From assembly GCA_002366565.1 (NCBI GenBank), contig DFBJ01000009.1:434001-498000 (forward strand): a stretch of DNA of 64,000 nucleotides, given 5' to 3'. The notes beneath the pieces are model-generated. The model was given only the letters and a program-made list of their open reading frames with translations, made no database searches and was not told where the DNA came from. The translations under genes were made by a program, and so were the position numbers. Shown here one piece after another: positions 20,554 to 29,166 of this stretch; the stretch's first letter is position 1; each line of letters starts with the position of its first letter. The stretch comes from Bacteriovoracaceae bacterium UBA3083 (GTDB lineage: Bacteria > Bdellovibrionota > Bacteriovoracia > Bacteriovoracales > Bacteriovoracaceae).

Positions 20554-22682
20554 GAAAAATATACTCAATGCTGATTCTATTTTTCTTCTTGTTTGCACAG
20601 TCAAATGCTCTTTCTTCAGTTGAGCGTTTACCAAGTATGGAATGGCAACGACAAAGTCTTGAAGAGAAAATAAATAGTAAGGTAAATGGACTTCTCTTAT
20701 CAATCCTTAAGCCTGACCAATATAGTGTAGACGTGGAGATTATTACGAATAATCCTGCTGATCCAGATTTTAATAAGCCTCTAGATGCTAAAAATAATAA
20801 TGCTAAAGGTGGACTTGCTGAAGAAGCAGAGCTTGAAGCTGAAAAGGTAAATGAAGAAAAGAAAAAAAAGCAGAAGGAAAGAAAAAGAAAATCTAATTCT
20901 CTTGTAAAGTTTAACGACGTTTCTCCTGATGATAATGTTGGTGATCATGTTGTTTTCTCAAAATTTGGTATGGAAGCACCACTTATTGATGATTTTAATG
21001 AATTTCAACCAAATGGTAAGATTCTATTAACTATGGAGAATGGTAACGATAAAGCTCGTCTTGAAGAGATGAAAGAGAAGTTTTCTGAGAAAGAGAAACA
21101 ATATGAAGATAAAATAAAGACTCTTCAAAATGAAAAACAGAAAGCACAAGGGGCGGTATCTCCAATTGAACAAATGTGGAAATACAATACAACAATTGAT
21201 GTTTTCAAAAACCTTAGAGAAGTAAATATTCTTGTTCGTCTTAGTGAAGGTTTAAGTAATGATGTAAAACAAAAAATTGAAATGTATGTTAGAGCTCTAA
21301 AATTCAATTTAGGAAACATTGAACCTACATTTAAGTTTGAATATTCATTGCTTGGTAATGATCTTAATCAACCTACACAGTTTGATAAGATTAAAGAATG
21401 GCTAGATTACGCTAGTAAGTATGCTTTTCTATTCGGAGTTATAGCAGGAACAATATTACTTGGGTTTATTGGTAACAATCTGATTAAGAAATATTTTGAT
21501 TTAAATCAAGGTGTATCAAATTCAGGTAATTTTAAAATGGATAATCAATCTAAAGATGATAGTGAAGATGAGAGTGCCGCTGCAGCTGCAGGAGGTTTCG
21601 GTGGAGCAGAGTCGGGTGTCTTTAGTTTAAATGGTGTTGAAAGATTTAAATACTATATTAAGAATACACCAAAAGATGCTGTTCTTCTTATAAAGAAATG
21701 GATTAGAGAAAATGATAAGAATTCTAATGCTGCTTTAAGGGCCCTTGTTCAACAGATGGATAATGATATTCTTAAAACAGTTTTTACTTCACTTAGTGAG
21801 GAAGAGCGCTCAAGTTGGAGAAGTTTATTAGATAAACCTCTAGCTTCTTCAGAGCTATCTAGAGCAAATGACTATATAAGTAATCAAATTGTTCAAAGTG
21901 TAATTGTTCCAGAGTTAATTGATGATCCTGAGACTTATGACTTAATTTTAAAGCTTACTCCTGAGCAGGTGGCATTGATGGTTGAGCAGAAGCCTGAGAT
22001 TTCAGCAGTTCTTATGAATGCTCTGAGTTTAACGTTTGTAAGTGAAGTTCTTTCAAGCTGTAAAGAAAGTCAGAGAGAGAATATCATTAATATGTCTGTT
22101 AATATTAGCCCAAATGATGTCATTAAGAATCAAGATAAGCTTAAGCAAACACTTTCAGAGTATGTTGATGTTAAAGAGAATAAGCCTTTTGTTCAGAAAA
22201 TACTTAAGCTTATTTCAGTATCAACTCCTGAGCTTGAGGGTACTCTTTTCAAAGCAATTGCTAAGAACGTTAATAACGATGTGCTACTTGAAACAGCAAG
22301 AAATAACTTTCCTGCAGAATTAATTAGTGAACTTCCAGTACCTCTTTTAAAGAATGTTCTTTCTTCATATCCATTAGATAAGAAGATTAAAATGTTACTT
22401 TCAATTGATGAAGAACTTCAAGGTACTTTTATTAATATATTCGCTCCTGAGGGATCTAAGGCGAATGACCTTGTCTCTGTTGAATTTGAAAGTTATGAGA
22501 GAGATGAAAGAAGGATGGAAGAAATACAAGATAATAAGGCACAACATTGGCATGATTTTGTCTTGTATACTCGAAAAGAAATTCAATCTGATAAAGTATT
22601 CTCTAAAGAAATATCAGACCTATTAACTGACTGGAGTGAGGCCTTTGGTTCAGGAGACTCTCATCTACAAGCTGTAGCCTAA
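20550..22682 (+). CDS. FliF-FliG-like fusion protein (non-flagellar rotor/ring candidate)
   Basis: A 710-residue protein whose order matches the flagellar basal body: a signal peptide (1-21); a segment EEKINSKVNGLLLSILKPD resembling the FliF/YscJ ring-building region (about 38-65); a long charged coiled coil (85-200); a second FliF-like strand-helix segment (about 210-268); a membrane helix (about 291-309); an Ala/Gly linker; then an all-helical cytoplasmic region (360-710). The latter resembles FliG armadillo repeats, with LTPEQVALMVEQKPEISAVL and FVSEVLSSCKESQRENII. The match is by pattern only. In flagella FliF and FliG are usually separate genes. It is the last gene of a six-gene operon with envelope proteins and no export apparatus. 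Confidence 0.62.
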   Translation: MRKIYSMLILFFFLFAQSNALSSVERLPSMEWQRQSLEEKINSKVNGLLLSILKPDQYSVDVEIITNNPADPDFNKPLDAKNNNAKGGLAEEAELEAEKVNEEKKKKQKERKRKSNSLVKFNDVSPDDNVGDHVVFSKFGMEAPLIDDFNEFQPNGKILLTMENGNDKARLEEMKEKFSEKEKQYEDKIKTLQNEKQKAQGAVSPIEQMWKYNTTIDVFKNLREVNILVRLSEGLSNDVKQKIEMYVRALKFNLGNIEPTFKFEYSLLGNDLNQPTQFDKIKEWLDYASKYAFLFGVIAGTILLGFIGNNLIKKYFDLNQGVSNSGNFKMDNQSKDDSEDESAAAAAGGFGGAESGVFSLNGVERFKYYIKNTPKDAVLLIKKWIRENDKNSNAALRALVQQMDNDILKTVFTSLSEEERSSWRSLLDKPLASSELSRANDYISNQIVQSVIVPELIDDPETYDLILKLTPEQVALMVEQKPEISAVLMNALSLTFVSEVLSSCKESQRENIINMSVNISPNDVIKNQDKLKQTLSEYVDVKENKPFVQKILKLISVSTPELEGTLFKAIAKNVNNDVLLETARNNFPAELISELPVPLLKNVLSSYPLDKKIKMLLSIDEELQGTFINIFAPEGSKANDLVSVEFESYERDERRMEEIQDNKAQHWHDFVLYTRKEIQSDKVFSKEISDLLTDWSEAFGSGDSHLQAVA

Positions 22683-22689
22683 TTAATAT

Positions 22690-22722
22690 AAATGGGAAAA
22701 TGCATCTATTATTTTCCCATTT
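22690..22722. terminator. Strong intrinsic terminator after the FliF/FliG-like operon
   Basis: A perfect 12-base-pair inverted repeat (AAATGGGAAAAT at 22690-22701 with ATTTTCCCATTT at 22711-22722) with a 9-base loop, ending in a T-rich arm, 7 bases after the stop of the fusion gene. It closes the operon. Confidence 0.85.
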
Positions 22723-22760
22723 ATTAACTTCTCTCAAGCTCATTTATCAAATTCCGAAAA

Positions 22761-24212
22761 GTGAATGTGTCTAAAATAATAATACTGCTAACATCATTAT
22801 TTATTGTCTGCTGTACTTCGATCAGTACAAATAATCGCTCTATATCCTCAGAGGATACTCTTGTTGATGTTCTTGGTGACCTAGAGGGAAATATTGATAG
22901 GTTCAATGACTTTGTTAATAAATCAGATGTTCTTATCAGAGATTCTAAAGGAGAGATTGATCTTTCTCAAAAAGGGCAATTTGTCTTTCTTGGAGATGTT
23001 ATGGATAGAGGTCAAGGCTCTATTAGAATAATGCAAGAACTACTAAGGCTCAAAGAAAAGTACCCTGATAGAGTTACTCTTATCTTAGGAAATAGAGATA
23101 TTAATAAGCTAAGGATAATGAGCTTAATGGATGGTGCACTAGTTAGCTCTGTTCCAGATATTGTAATCCCTTGGCACAAAGAAGTTATAGAAGATACTTT
23201 CAATTTGAAAATACCTGATCATATATCTAATGATGACTACAAAGACTTTGTTAAAGATCTAGATACACCCTTAATTAGGTTCAAAGCTTTTCTCTCTGGA
23301 ATGAATGCTCCTAAGGCCTTCGAGTTTAGAAGAGATGAACTCAAGATTCTCTTTCCAGATAAAGTAATTGATGATCACTTTGTTTTTGCAAGCTTCCTAG
23401 AGGATTATAAGGAAGATGGGATATTACAAAAATATCTAAAACAAGGACAGCTAGGTAAAGTAATAGATGGAAATCTCTTTGTTCATGGAGCAGTTACCTC
23501 TGAAAATTTTGGTTACGTTCCAAATTTGACAGTGAGGGAGTCCGATCCTGTAGAGTGGATTAATAAACTAAATGATTTTGCCAAAAAAGAGATAGATGAC
23601 TGGTTTAGTGACTCTAGACTTGGACAAGATTTAATAGCGTATCATGCACCAAAAGCAGGAAGTATACAGAACCTTAATAGTGTTGTTTATGCTCGTTACT
23701 CAGATGAATCGGGGAATCCTGTAGCACCAGGTCGCTCCTTGATAAAGAAGCTACAAACTCATGGCATCTATAGAGTTATTGTTGGTCACACTCCGACTGG
23801 GGACTATCCAATTATAGTTAGAAAGCCTAAGTTTGAAATTGTCCTTACTGACAGCTCTTTTAGCTCTTTAGATAAGGCATCTAAAATCTCTATTAAAGGT
23901 AAAGACCTCATTTCTGAATCTGATAGTATTCATGGAGATAAGCTCATTGCACAGTCTAATATAGATGATTCTCTTAACCCTCTCGGAATGAAAACGACAG
24001 ATGGTTATCGTGTAATTGGTAAGTTTTCAAACACAGAAGATCTATTGCTACTAAAGGTTGAGGGGCAAGGGCGTAAGTTCAATACGAAATACTTAAAAGA
24101 GTCTGCGCTTAATATTGCAGATAAAGGACTCATTGAAGTTTTTGAACAAAGAGTGGACGCAAGTTGTAGGAATATTGTAGAGTCTTTTCTTACAAATAAA
24201 TCAAATTATTAA
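22761..24212 (+). CDS. Calcineurin-like metallophosphoesterase, exported
   Basis: A 483-residue protein starting at GTG (an in-frame GTG 6 bases later is possible). It has a hydrophobic signal ending in FIVCC, a weak lipobox. Metallophosphoesterase motifs occur in order: DVLGDLEGN (about 36-44, a variant of GDxHG with the histidine replaced), FLGDVMDRG (about 75-83), LGNRD (about 109-113, variant of GNHE) and IVGHTPTGD (about 337). The replaced histidines in motifs 1 and 3 make it a divergent member, though motif 2 and the GHTP histidine remain. The substrate is unknown. It follows the terminator at 22690-22722, so it is a separate unit. Confidence 0.75.
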   Translation: MNVSKIIILLTSLFIVCCTSISTNNRSISSEDTLVDVLGDLEGNIDRFNDFVNKSDVLIRDSKGEIDLSQKGQFVFLGDVMDRGQGSIRIMQELLRLKEKYPDRVTLILGNRDINKLRIMSLMDGALVSSVPDIVIPWHKEVIEDTFNLKIPDHISNDDYKDFVKDLDTPLIRFKAFLSGMNAPKAFEFRRDELKILFPDKVIDDHFVFASFLEDYKEDGILQKYLKQGQLGKVIDGNLFVHGAVTSENFGYVPNLTVRESDPVEWINKLNDFAKKEIDDWFSDSRLGQDLIAYHAPKAGSIQNLNSVVYARYSDESGNPVAPGRSLIKKLQTHGIYRVIVGHTPTGDYPIIVRKPKFEIVLTDSSFSSLDKASKISIKGKDLISESDSIHGDKLIAQSNIDDSLNPLGMKTTDGYRVIGKFSNTEDLLLLKVEGQGRKFNTKYLKESALNIADKGLIEVFEQRVDASCRNIVESFLTNKSNY

Positions 24213-24229
24213 TTTTCTTCAAGGTATAT

Positions 24230-25033
24230 ATGTCAAAAGTTACACTAGATAAGCATGCTCTATATTTAGCATCTGTTCAAGATCCTATTAGTGATGTTTC
24301 AAGAGTATCCAAGATTTATATCAGTATATTTAATAAAGAAGCTCTCTCATTCAGGGAGGATTTTAGTGGTACATTTGCTTTAAGTTGTTGTTGGGTACAG
24401 TCATCAAGTGAAAGAACTGCTATTTCTATAGATATTGATGAAGAGACTATTGAATATGGTACTAAAAACTACTTATCTAACTTAAGCTCTTCTGAGCAAG
24501 CGCGTATTTTACCTGTGGTAGGCAATGCTATCACTACAACTGATAGCGTTGATATTATTGCTACATTTAATTTTTCGTACTGTCTTCTCCATGAGAGAAA
24601 AACACTATTGAAGTATTTCAAGCATGCCTACAAATCTTTAAATGATGATGGAATGCTTATTCTTGATATCTTTGGTGGTAGTGATAGTGAAATACCTGAA
24701 GTTCAAGAGAGAGATATTGATAATCACGATCATATAGCGCCTTTTCTCTTTGAGTTTGAAAGAAAAGACTTCAATCCTATTACAAGAATTGCAAATTATG
24801 GAATACATTTTAAATATGAAAGTGGGGAAGAAATAATAGATGCCTTCACTTATGAATTTAGAATGTGGTCGATTACTGAAATAAGAGACCTTTTAGATGA
24901 AGCTGGCTTTTCTAGAGTTAAGGTCTTTTGGGAAGATTGTGATAGTGAAGGTTTTGGTAATGGTGAATTCTATGAGACAGAATCTGAAGAGAATAGTGTG
25001 AACTGGAATGCCTATATCGTTGGTATAAAGTAA
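24230..25033 (+). CDS. Class I SAM-dependent methyltransferase
   Basis: A 267-residue cytoplasmic protein with AAGG about 6 bases before its ATG. The fold is seen as FREDFSGTFALSCCW (motif I position, divergent from E/DxGxGxG), AISIDIDEETIEYG (motif II with acidic end), NAITTTDSVDIIATFNFSYCLLHER (motif IV) and LNDDGMLILDIFGG (post-motif). It is a small-molecule or unknown-substrate methyltransferase. It starts 17 bases after the phosphoesterase, so the two may be co-transcribed. Confidence 0.78.
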   Translation: MSKVTLDKHALYLASVQDPISDVSRVSKIYISIFNKEALSFREDFSGTFALSCCWVQSSSERTAISIDIDEETIEYGTKNYLSNLSSSEQARILPVVGNAITTTDSVDIIATFNFSYCLLHERKTLLKYFKHAYKSLNDDGMLILDIFGGSDSEIPEVQERDIDNHDHIAPFLFEFERKDFNPITRIANYGIHFKYESGEEIIDAFTYEFRMWSITEIRDLLDEAGFSRVKVFWEDCDSEGFGNGEFYETESEENSVNWNAYIVGIK

Positions 25034-25261
25034 TTACTTTCTTACTCTATCAAAATACTTAAGAAGATCTAAACCAAGGTATCTAAGGCCTGCAAAAATT
25101 AGATAAACAGCAGCACCTTCATCTAAATTTCCAATGATTGGTAATGCATCTGGAAGCAACTCAAATACTCCCATTGTGGGATTTAAAATATAGATCACTC
25201 CAAGAGCGACGCCTACTGCTGCAATAAACTTTTTAGAGATTGGCTTTTGTTTTTCTTCCAT
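25034..25261 (-). CDS. DUF1232 (YkvA-like) small membrane protein
   Basis: A 75-residue protein with a hydrophobic N-terminal half and the DUF1232 signature: FELLPDALPIIGNLDEGAAVYLIFAGL, matching the family pattern DLIPDxIPVxGxLDD. It is probably inner-membrane associated, with no known activity. It sits immediately against the end of the convergent methyltransferase gene. Confidence 0.75.
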   Translation of the reverse strand: MEEKQKPISKKFIAAVGVALGVIYILNPTMGVFELLPDALPIIGNLDEGAAVYLIFAGLRYLGLDLLKYFDRVRK

Positions 25262-25368
25262 AGAGTTATTCTATCATAAAAAATGTTATCAAAATTTCAG
25301 TAGGTTACATAATTATCGTTGTCATCTGATGAGGTGTGCGTTATCTTGGCCAAAAATATGGGAGTCCC

Positions 25369-26403
25369 TTGAAGCAATCATTTTATAACCTAAATTTTAA
25401 TGAATTAGAGAATTTACTCGTCGAAAATGAGTTGAACTCTACAGCAGCTTCTCTTCTTTATAATTGGCACTATAAAAAGAAGAACTTCTCTCCATGTACC
25501 CATAATATCTCTAAGAAAACACTTAACTTCATTGAAGATAGATTAGATTTCAAGCTACCTGAAATTGATACTGTTCACGAGTCGAGTGATAGTACAGTAA
25601 AGTTTCTCTTTAAATTAGAAGATGGATCAAAAGTAGAAACAGTTCTAATTCCTTTTAATAATAAATATTCAATTTGTCTTTCGTCTCAAGTCGGGTGTGC
25701 AATGAAATGCTCATTTTGTTTTACAGGAACACAAGGACTAAAGAGAAATCTCTCTACCAGTGAGATCGTAGGTCAATTTCTTCAGTCATGGAAGTGGTTG
25801 GCAGATAATAGAGGTGAAGATAAGAGAATTTTAAATATCGTTTTTATGGGACAAGGTGAACCGCTTCATAACTTTGATGCTGTTAAGTCTGCTTGTAATA
25901 TCTTTCTTTCAAAGAATGGGACATCCGTTGGTAATCAAAAAATCACAATATCTACTTCTGGATATCTACCTGGTTTGAAAAGATGGAAAGAGGAAATTCC
26001 TGGTGTGAATTTAGCGCTCTCTCTGCATTCTCCATTTGCTGAGAAGAGAAATGAACTGATACCAATTAATAAAAAATTCAAGTTAGAAGAAGTTCTCTCA
26101 TATATTGATGATATTCCTCTTAGTAAAAAGCAATTTATCACTTATGAATACTTATTGATTAAAGACTTTAATGACTCTGAAGTCGATGCCAGAAAGACTG
26201 GAGAACTACTTAAAGGTAAGGAGGCCTATATCAACCTCATTCCTTTTAATCCATTCCCTGGAACTGAATACCAAAGGCCAACAGACTCAGTGGTGAATAA
26301 CTTCAAAGATATTTTAAGTGAATATAAAATTCCTACTTTAATTAGAATGACAAAAGGTGATGATGTTCTAGCTGCCTGTGGTCAATTAAACTCTAAAGAT
26401 TAG
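25369..26403 (+). CDS. rlmN: 23S rRNA A2503 / tRNA A37 C2-methyltransferase RlmN
   Basis: A radical SAM enzyme that methylates C2 of adenine 2503 in 23S rRNA (and tRNA A37) in the RlmN/Cfr family. The CxxxCxxC cluster is in VGCAMKCSFCFTG (about 108-120), followed by FMGQGEPLHN and a C-terminal cysteine in DDVLAACGQL, the methyl-carrying position. The start is set at a TTG at 25369 with GGAG 4 bases upstream, because MKQSFYNLNFNELENLL then aligns with the usual family N terminus. A GTG at 25336 would add 11 residues and its GAGG is only 1 base away. It overlaps the next, convergent gene by 4 bases. Confidence 0.92.
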   Translation: MKQSFYNLNFNELENLLVENELNSTAASLLYNWHYKKKNFSPCTHNISKKTLNFIEDRLDFKLPEIDTVHESSDSTVKFLFKLEDGSKVETVLIPFNNKYSICLSSQVGCAMKCSFCFTGTQGLKRNLSTSEIVGQFLQSWKWLADNRGEDKRILNIVFMGQGEPLHNFDAVKSACNIFLSKNGTSVGNQKITISTSGYLPGLKRWKEEIPGVNLALSLHSPFAEKRNELIPINKKFKLEEVLSYIDDIPLSKKQFITYEYLLIKDFNDSEVDARKTGELLKGKEAYINLIPFNPFPGTEYQRPTDSVVNNFKDILSEYKIPTLIRMTKGDDVLAACGQLNSKD

Positions 26404-27101
26404 AAAAATAGTTTCGTTCCAATTATCGTTCCTTCATCCTTTCTTGGACTGAGTCCAATTCCAGTGAAAGAATTGTTCTCTTTAAAGTTATTTAAATAGA
26501 CTCTAAGAAATGAAAGCTCTAAAAACACACCGTACTCAATTCGTTCTCCTTCAACAGTTGTAAGGTCATTTGATGAATTCGCTTTCTTTAGTTTGGTATA
26601 GTTTAATTCTGTACCAAGAAAACTCGCTATATATAATGTAAGAGAACCTCCGTAGAGGTCTTGAGAGTAGGTTGAGTCTTCTCGTTTTCCATAGAACCCT
26701 CTGATATGGGTAGATTGAACAGAAGAGCCTAGAAGGATTAAATTGAGCTTATATTCATTCTTGTTATCTAGTGTTGTGAAGTTATTTTTTGAATACTCTA
26801 GGCCTAGAAATTTAATGTAGAGTGAGGCCCCAAATCTTTCAAAACTATTTTCTTGATAGTCGTCTATATCTCCAGCAGCGTAGTCAAAAATAAACTCGAA
26901 CCAAGTCGTTGAGCTATTTAATGCTAGCCACTGGTCCATGAGTGCAATTCTTTTCTTTGTAACTAGCCAGTCTGCTAGCGACCAACGGGATGACTTTTTT
27001 TCTTGCTGCTTCTTTACGATTACAGTGTAGACACCCTCTGCCAGGGCAAGTGATTGAAAAGATATAAGAAAAAATAGTAGTGCTGAGAGTAGTTTCTTCA
27101 T
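26400..27101 (-). CDS. Exported protein, probable small outer-membrane barrel
   Basis: A 233-residue protein with a clear signal peptide ending near SLALA. The mature part has a short helical N-terminal piece (KKQQEKKSSRWSLADWLVTKKRI), then alternating beta strands rich in aromatic residues (FGASLYIKFLGLEYSK, YGVFLELSFLRVYL) and a terminal phenylalanine (GTKLFF), the usual signal for outer-membrane insertion. The family is not recognised. Confidence 0.65.
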   Translation of the reverse strand: MKKLLSALLFFLISFQSLALAEGVYTVIVKKQQEKKSSRWSLADWLVTKKRIALMDQWLALNSSTTWFEFIFDYAAGDIDDYQENSFERFGASLYIKFLGLEYSKNNFTTLDNKNEYKLNLILLGSSVQSTHIRGFYGKREDSTYSQDLYGGSLTLYIASFLGTELNYTKLKKANSSNDLTTVEGERIEYGVFLELSFLRVYLNNFKENNSFTGIGLSPRKDEGTIIGTKLFF

Positions 27102-27450
27102 TAGATTATTCTATCTAATTTATTGACTACTTTATAGGGAGCAAGAATTATATGATATTGAGTTTATTATTAAAGTTATAAAAGTTATTGGAATCATTCG
27201 CCTTAATTCCATTGTCTTTAATGTACTCAGTTTGTTTTTTTATAAGTTTAACTTCTCCTGCTAACTGCCAGATTTTCTTCGTTTCTGAGCTTGGAGAAAT
27301 TGTATTCTTTAAATAGTTGGGTCTGGGGGCTGGCCCAGTTGAGTAAGTCTTCATAATTACTTATCGGTGATAAATAATAAATCTTGAGAAAAATCGTCGG
27401 ACTATTGCTAATAAAATTGTTTTATTTAAGTTTTGATTTAGAATGTAGTT
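27102..27450. other. Sparse 349-base region between two exported/redox genes
   Basis: Apart from one doubtful small frame (27148-27354, minus strand), this stretch is AT-rich with no convincing repeat, RNA or operator. It should contain promoters for the minus-strand exported protein and for the plus-strand peroxiredoxin-like gene, but no confident -10/-35 pair was seen. Confidence 0.4.
27148..27354 (-). CDS. Doubtful small hypothetical protein
   Basis: A 68-codon frame beginning MKTYSTGPAPRPNYLKN. No ribosome-binding site is visible before the ATG, and the last third is a low-complexity Asn/Phe run. It does fill an otherwise empty gap. No family was recognised, and it could be non-coding. 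Confidence 0.3.
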   Translation of the reverse strand: MKTYSTGPAPRPNYLKNTISPSSETKKIWQLAGEVKLIKKQTEYIKDNGIKANDSNNFYNFNNKLNII

Positions 27451-28047
27451 ATGGAAAATGATCAAGCGGATGAGTACCAGCAAATAAAAGATGACCTTAT
27501 TAGACAACAGAGAGTAGATGTTCTTGCTCTAAATAGGTTGAAGGTACTTTCTGAGACAGGAGAGGAAGTGCTCTTTAGTTCTTTCTGGAAAGATAGGACT
27601 GTTATCATTATATTTCTTAGACATTTTAATTGTATTAGTTGCCGCGCCCACGCCGATCAGATTTGGAATCTGCATAAAGAGATGAATAAGATTAGAACTA
27701 AGATTATTTTCGTTGGAAATGGAAGTCCACAAGTTATAAAACTATTCAAAAAAGATTTAAATATTGAAAGCGCTGATGTTTATACAGATCCCAAGCTCGA
27801 AGTTTTTAAAGCATGTGGTATGGATAGAAGCTTTACTAATTATGTTAGTTTTAAATCTTTGGCCGAACTTAGAAAGCTAAGAAAGCAAGGCTACACTAGT
27901 GGTAGCTACCCTGAGGGAGCTGGAGATTCTCTTCAAAATGGGGGAGTGGTTGGCTTTAGAGATCCTGGAAAAGTTATTTATCATTTTACATCTAAATATT
28001 TAGGAGACTTTGATAATCCTGATGAGTGGCCTAAAGATAATGATTAG
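27451..28047 (+). CDS. Peroxiredoxin-like (AhpC/TSA_2, PRXL2-type) protein
   Basis: A 198-residue cytoplasmic protein with a thioredoxin-like fold. The redox motif is in FLRHFNCISCRAHADQI, a CxxC at the place of the PRXL2/SelL family active site, and the strand KIIFVGNGSPQVIKLF follows. Members of this family are thought to be thiol oxidoreductases or peroxide-reducing proteins; the exact substrate is unknown. A bidirectional terminator follows at 28096-28121. Confidence 0.78.
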   Translation: MENDQADEYQQIKDDLIRQQRVDVLALNRLKVLSETGEEVLFSSFWKDRTVIIIFLRHFNCISCRAHADQIWNLHKEMNKIRTKIIFVGNGSPQVIKLFKKDLNIESADVYTDPKLEVFKACGMDRSFTNYVSFKSLAELRKLRKQGYTSGSYPEGAGDSLQNGGVVGFRDPGKVIYHFTSKYLGDFDNPDEWPKDND

Positions 28048-28095
28048 ATATCAGAAGTAGGGTTATGAATATAAAGCTTTTAGATTTTAATTTCA

Positions 28096-28121
28096 CTCTA
28101 CTTTATCGAAATAAAGTAGAG
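28096..28121. terminator. Bidirectional intrinsic terminator
   Basis: A perfect 11-base-pair stem (CTCTACTTTAT with ATAAAGTAGAG) with a CGAA tetraloop, between two convergent genes. A run of TTTT follows 4 bases after the stem on the plus strand and T-rich sequence follows on the minus strand, so it can serve both. Confidence 0.8.
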
Positions 28122-28145
28122 ACGTTTTAAGATTTTAGTTGGGAA

Positions 28146-28448
28146 TTATTTCTTTTGAGTTTCTTTTGTCTTAGATTTATAGGCTGGTCTTGCTAGTATT
28201 TCTAGGTAGAAAGCACCGTGGCCTTGAGAGAAAATATTATCAATACTTTTGCCGATGTCTTTTAACTCTAGTGTTTCGCTTACTGATTCATCTGCTCCGA
28301 TTTTACAGTCAAATGCCCAAAAGTCAGTCCCTTCTGGAAGCTTCTTTCTTCTCTCTCTAGCGATATACTTCTTTATTTCGAATTTAATTGAATCTATATT
28401 TCTTTCTGGTGTTTTATTCTTTGATGCAAACGTAAATGACTTTTTCAT
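28146..28448 (-). CDS. DUF6172 family protein
   Basis: A 100-residue basic protein matching a small conserved proteobacterial family: MKKSFTFASKNKTPERNIDSI, then KKYIARERRKKLPEGTDFWAFDCKIG and GAFYLEILARP. No activity is known for the family. Its ribosome-binding site AGAGGA lies inside a long hairpin just upstream (28451-28498), so translation may be conditional. Confidence 0.75.
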   Translation of the reverse strand: MKKSFTFASKNKTPERNIDSIKFEIKKYIARERRKKLPEGTDFWAFDCKIGADESVSETLELKDIGKSIDNIFSQGHGAFYLEILARPAYKSKTKETQKK

Positions 28449-28450
28449 AT

Positions 28451-28498
28451 ATTCCTCTGTATTTCTTTAAGTTTTAGTACCAAAGAAATACAAGGAAT
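28451..28498 (-). promoter_or_regulatory. Leader hairpin that hides the ribosome-binding site of the DUF6172 gene
   Basis: On the minus strand ATTCCTTGTATTTCTTT pairs with AAAGAAATACAGAGGAAT over 17 base pairs with a single bulged G and a 13-base loop. The 3' arm contains the whole Shine-Dalgarno sequence (AGAGGA), and the ATG begins two bases after the stem. No T-run follows, so it is not a classic terminator. Weak A-U pairing would suit a thermosensor or ligand-opened switch; that is inference. Confidence 0.6.
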
Positions 28499-28519
28499 AC
28501 TATCTAAGTTGTTATTTTC

Positions 28520-29077
28520 TTAAATATTTACAGTGAAGCCTAGACTTGTCTGATATTCGCTATCACTTCCCTTAGGCTTTCCTGTGAAAATAGCTGTAAT
28601 TCCAAGATTTAAGGTGAATTTATTCATTAGATTAATATTTAGTCCAGCTCCTGCGTAAGGTGAAACGCTAACGGCTGGCTCTCGAGTAGTAGTAACGCCT
28701 GCTTCTGTAGTCTCTACCTCTGACTTTCTTGCGTGACCTCCGGCCCTAATATAAGTCGTAAGAAACTTTGTTCTTAAGAAGTTTGACCTAAGACCAACCA
28801 TTGCTGAAGTGGCCGTTTCTTTTATTGTTAAGTCTCTTTCTGGGAAGCTTTCAGTATCTTTTCCTTGAGTGATCTCTGCTTCAGCAGAAAGGAGAGGTGG
28901 TCCGTAAACAGCTCTGATACCATAGAAGAGCCTATCCTTAGTATGAGGAGTAGGAGAGATTTTCTGTACTCTTTCATAGCCTACAATAGGTCCAATCGTT
29001 AGATTGCCCTTTGAGCTTGCTGCCATTGTTGAAGGAATAGATAGTGATAAGAATAGAAGTAGTGTTATCTTTTTCAT
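28520..29077 (-). CDS. Outer-membrane beta-barrel protein (OmpW/porin-like)
   Basis: A 185-residue protein with a signal peptide ending at TMAAS. The mature part has regularly alternating strands with Gly/aromatic girdles (LTIGPIVGYERV, YGIRAVYG, AMVGLRSNF, TYIRAGGHARK, VSPYAGAGLNINL) and ends in SLGFTVNI. This is the pattern of an eight-stranded outer-membrane barrel with a conserved AGAGLN-type strand, as in OmpA/Opa-like porins. The substrate is unknown. Confidence 0.7.
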   Translation of the reverse strand: MKKITLLLFLSLSIPSTMAASSKGNLTIGPIVGYERVQKISPTPHTKDRLFYGIRAVYGPPLLSAEAEITQGKDTESFPERDLTIKETATSAMVGLRSNFLRTKFLTTYIRAGGHARKSEVETTEAGVTTTREPAVSVSPYAGAGLNINLMNKFTLNLGITAIFTGKPKGSDSEYQTSLGFTVNI

Positions 29078-29166
29078 GGGTCTATATTACCTTATTTTTA
29101 GCGATAATTTGTTTATGAGAAAAATATGCTTCGAGATTAACTAAGTTATTGATATTTAATGGTGGC

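Noticed and set aside
2268..22682. MotA/MotB as stators of the FliF/FliG-like operon
   Set aside because: They are 12 kb away, on the other strand and separated by the lipoprotein genes. Ordinary flagellar use is the simpler reading; kept only as a possibility.
19942..22682. Type III secretion injectisome
   Set aside because: FliF/YscJ likeness is present, but there is no export ATPase, SctV/SctRSTU homologue or needle gene in the window.
25336..25371. GTG start for rlmN at 25336
   Set aside because: The only GAGG is 1 base before that codon. The TTG at 25369 has a (short-spaced) GGAG and gives the usual family N terminus.
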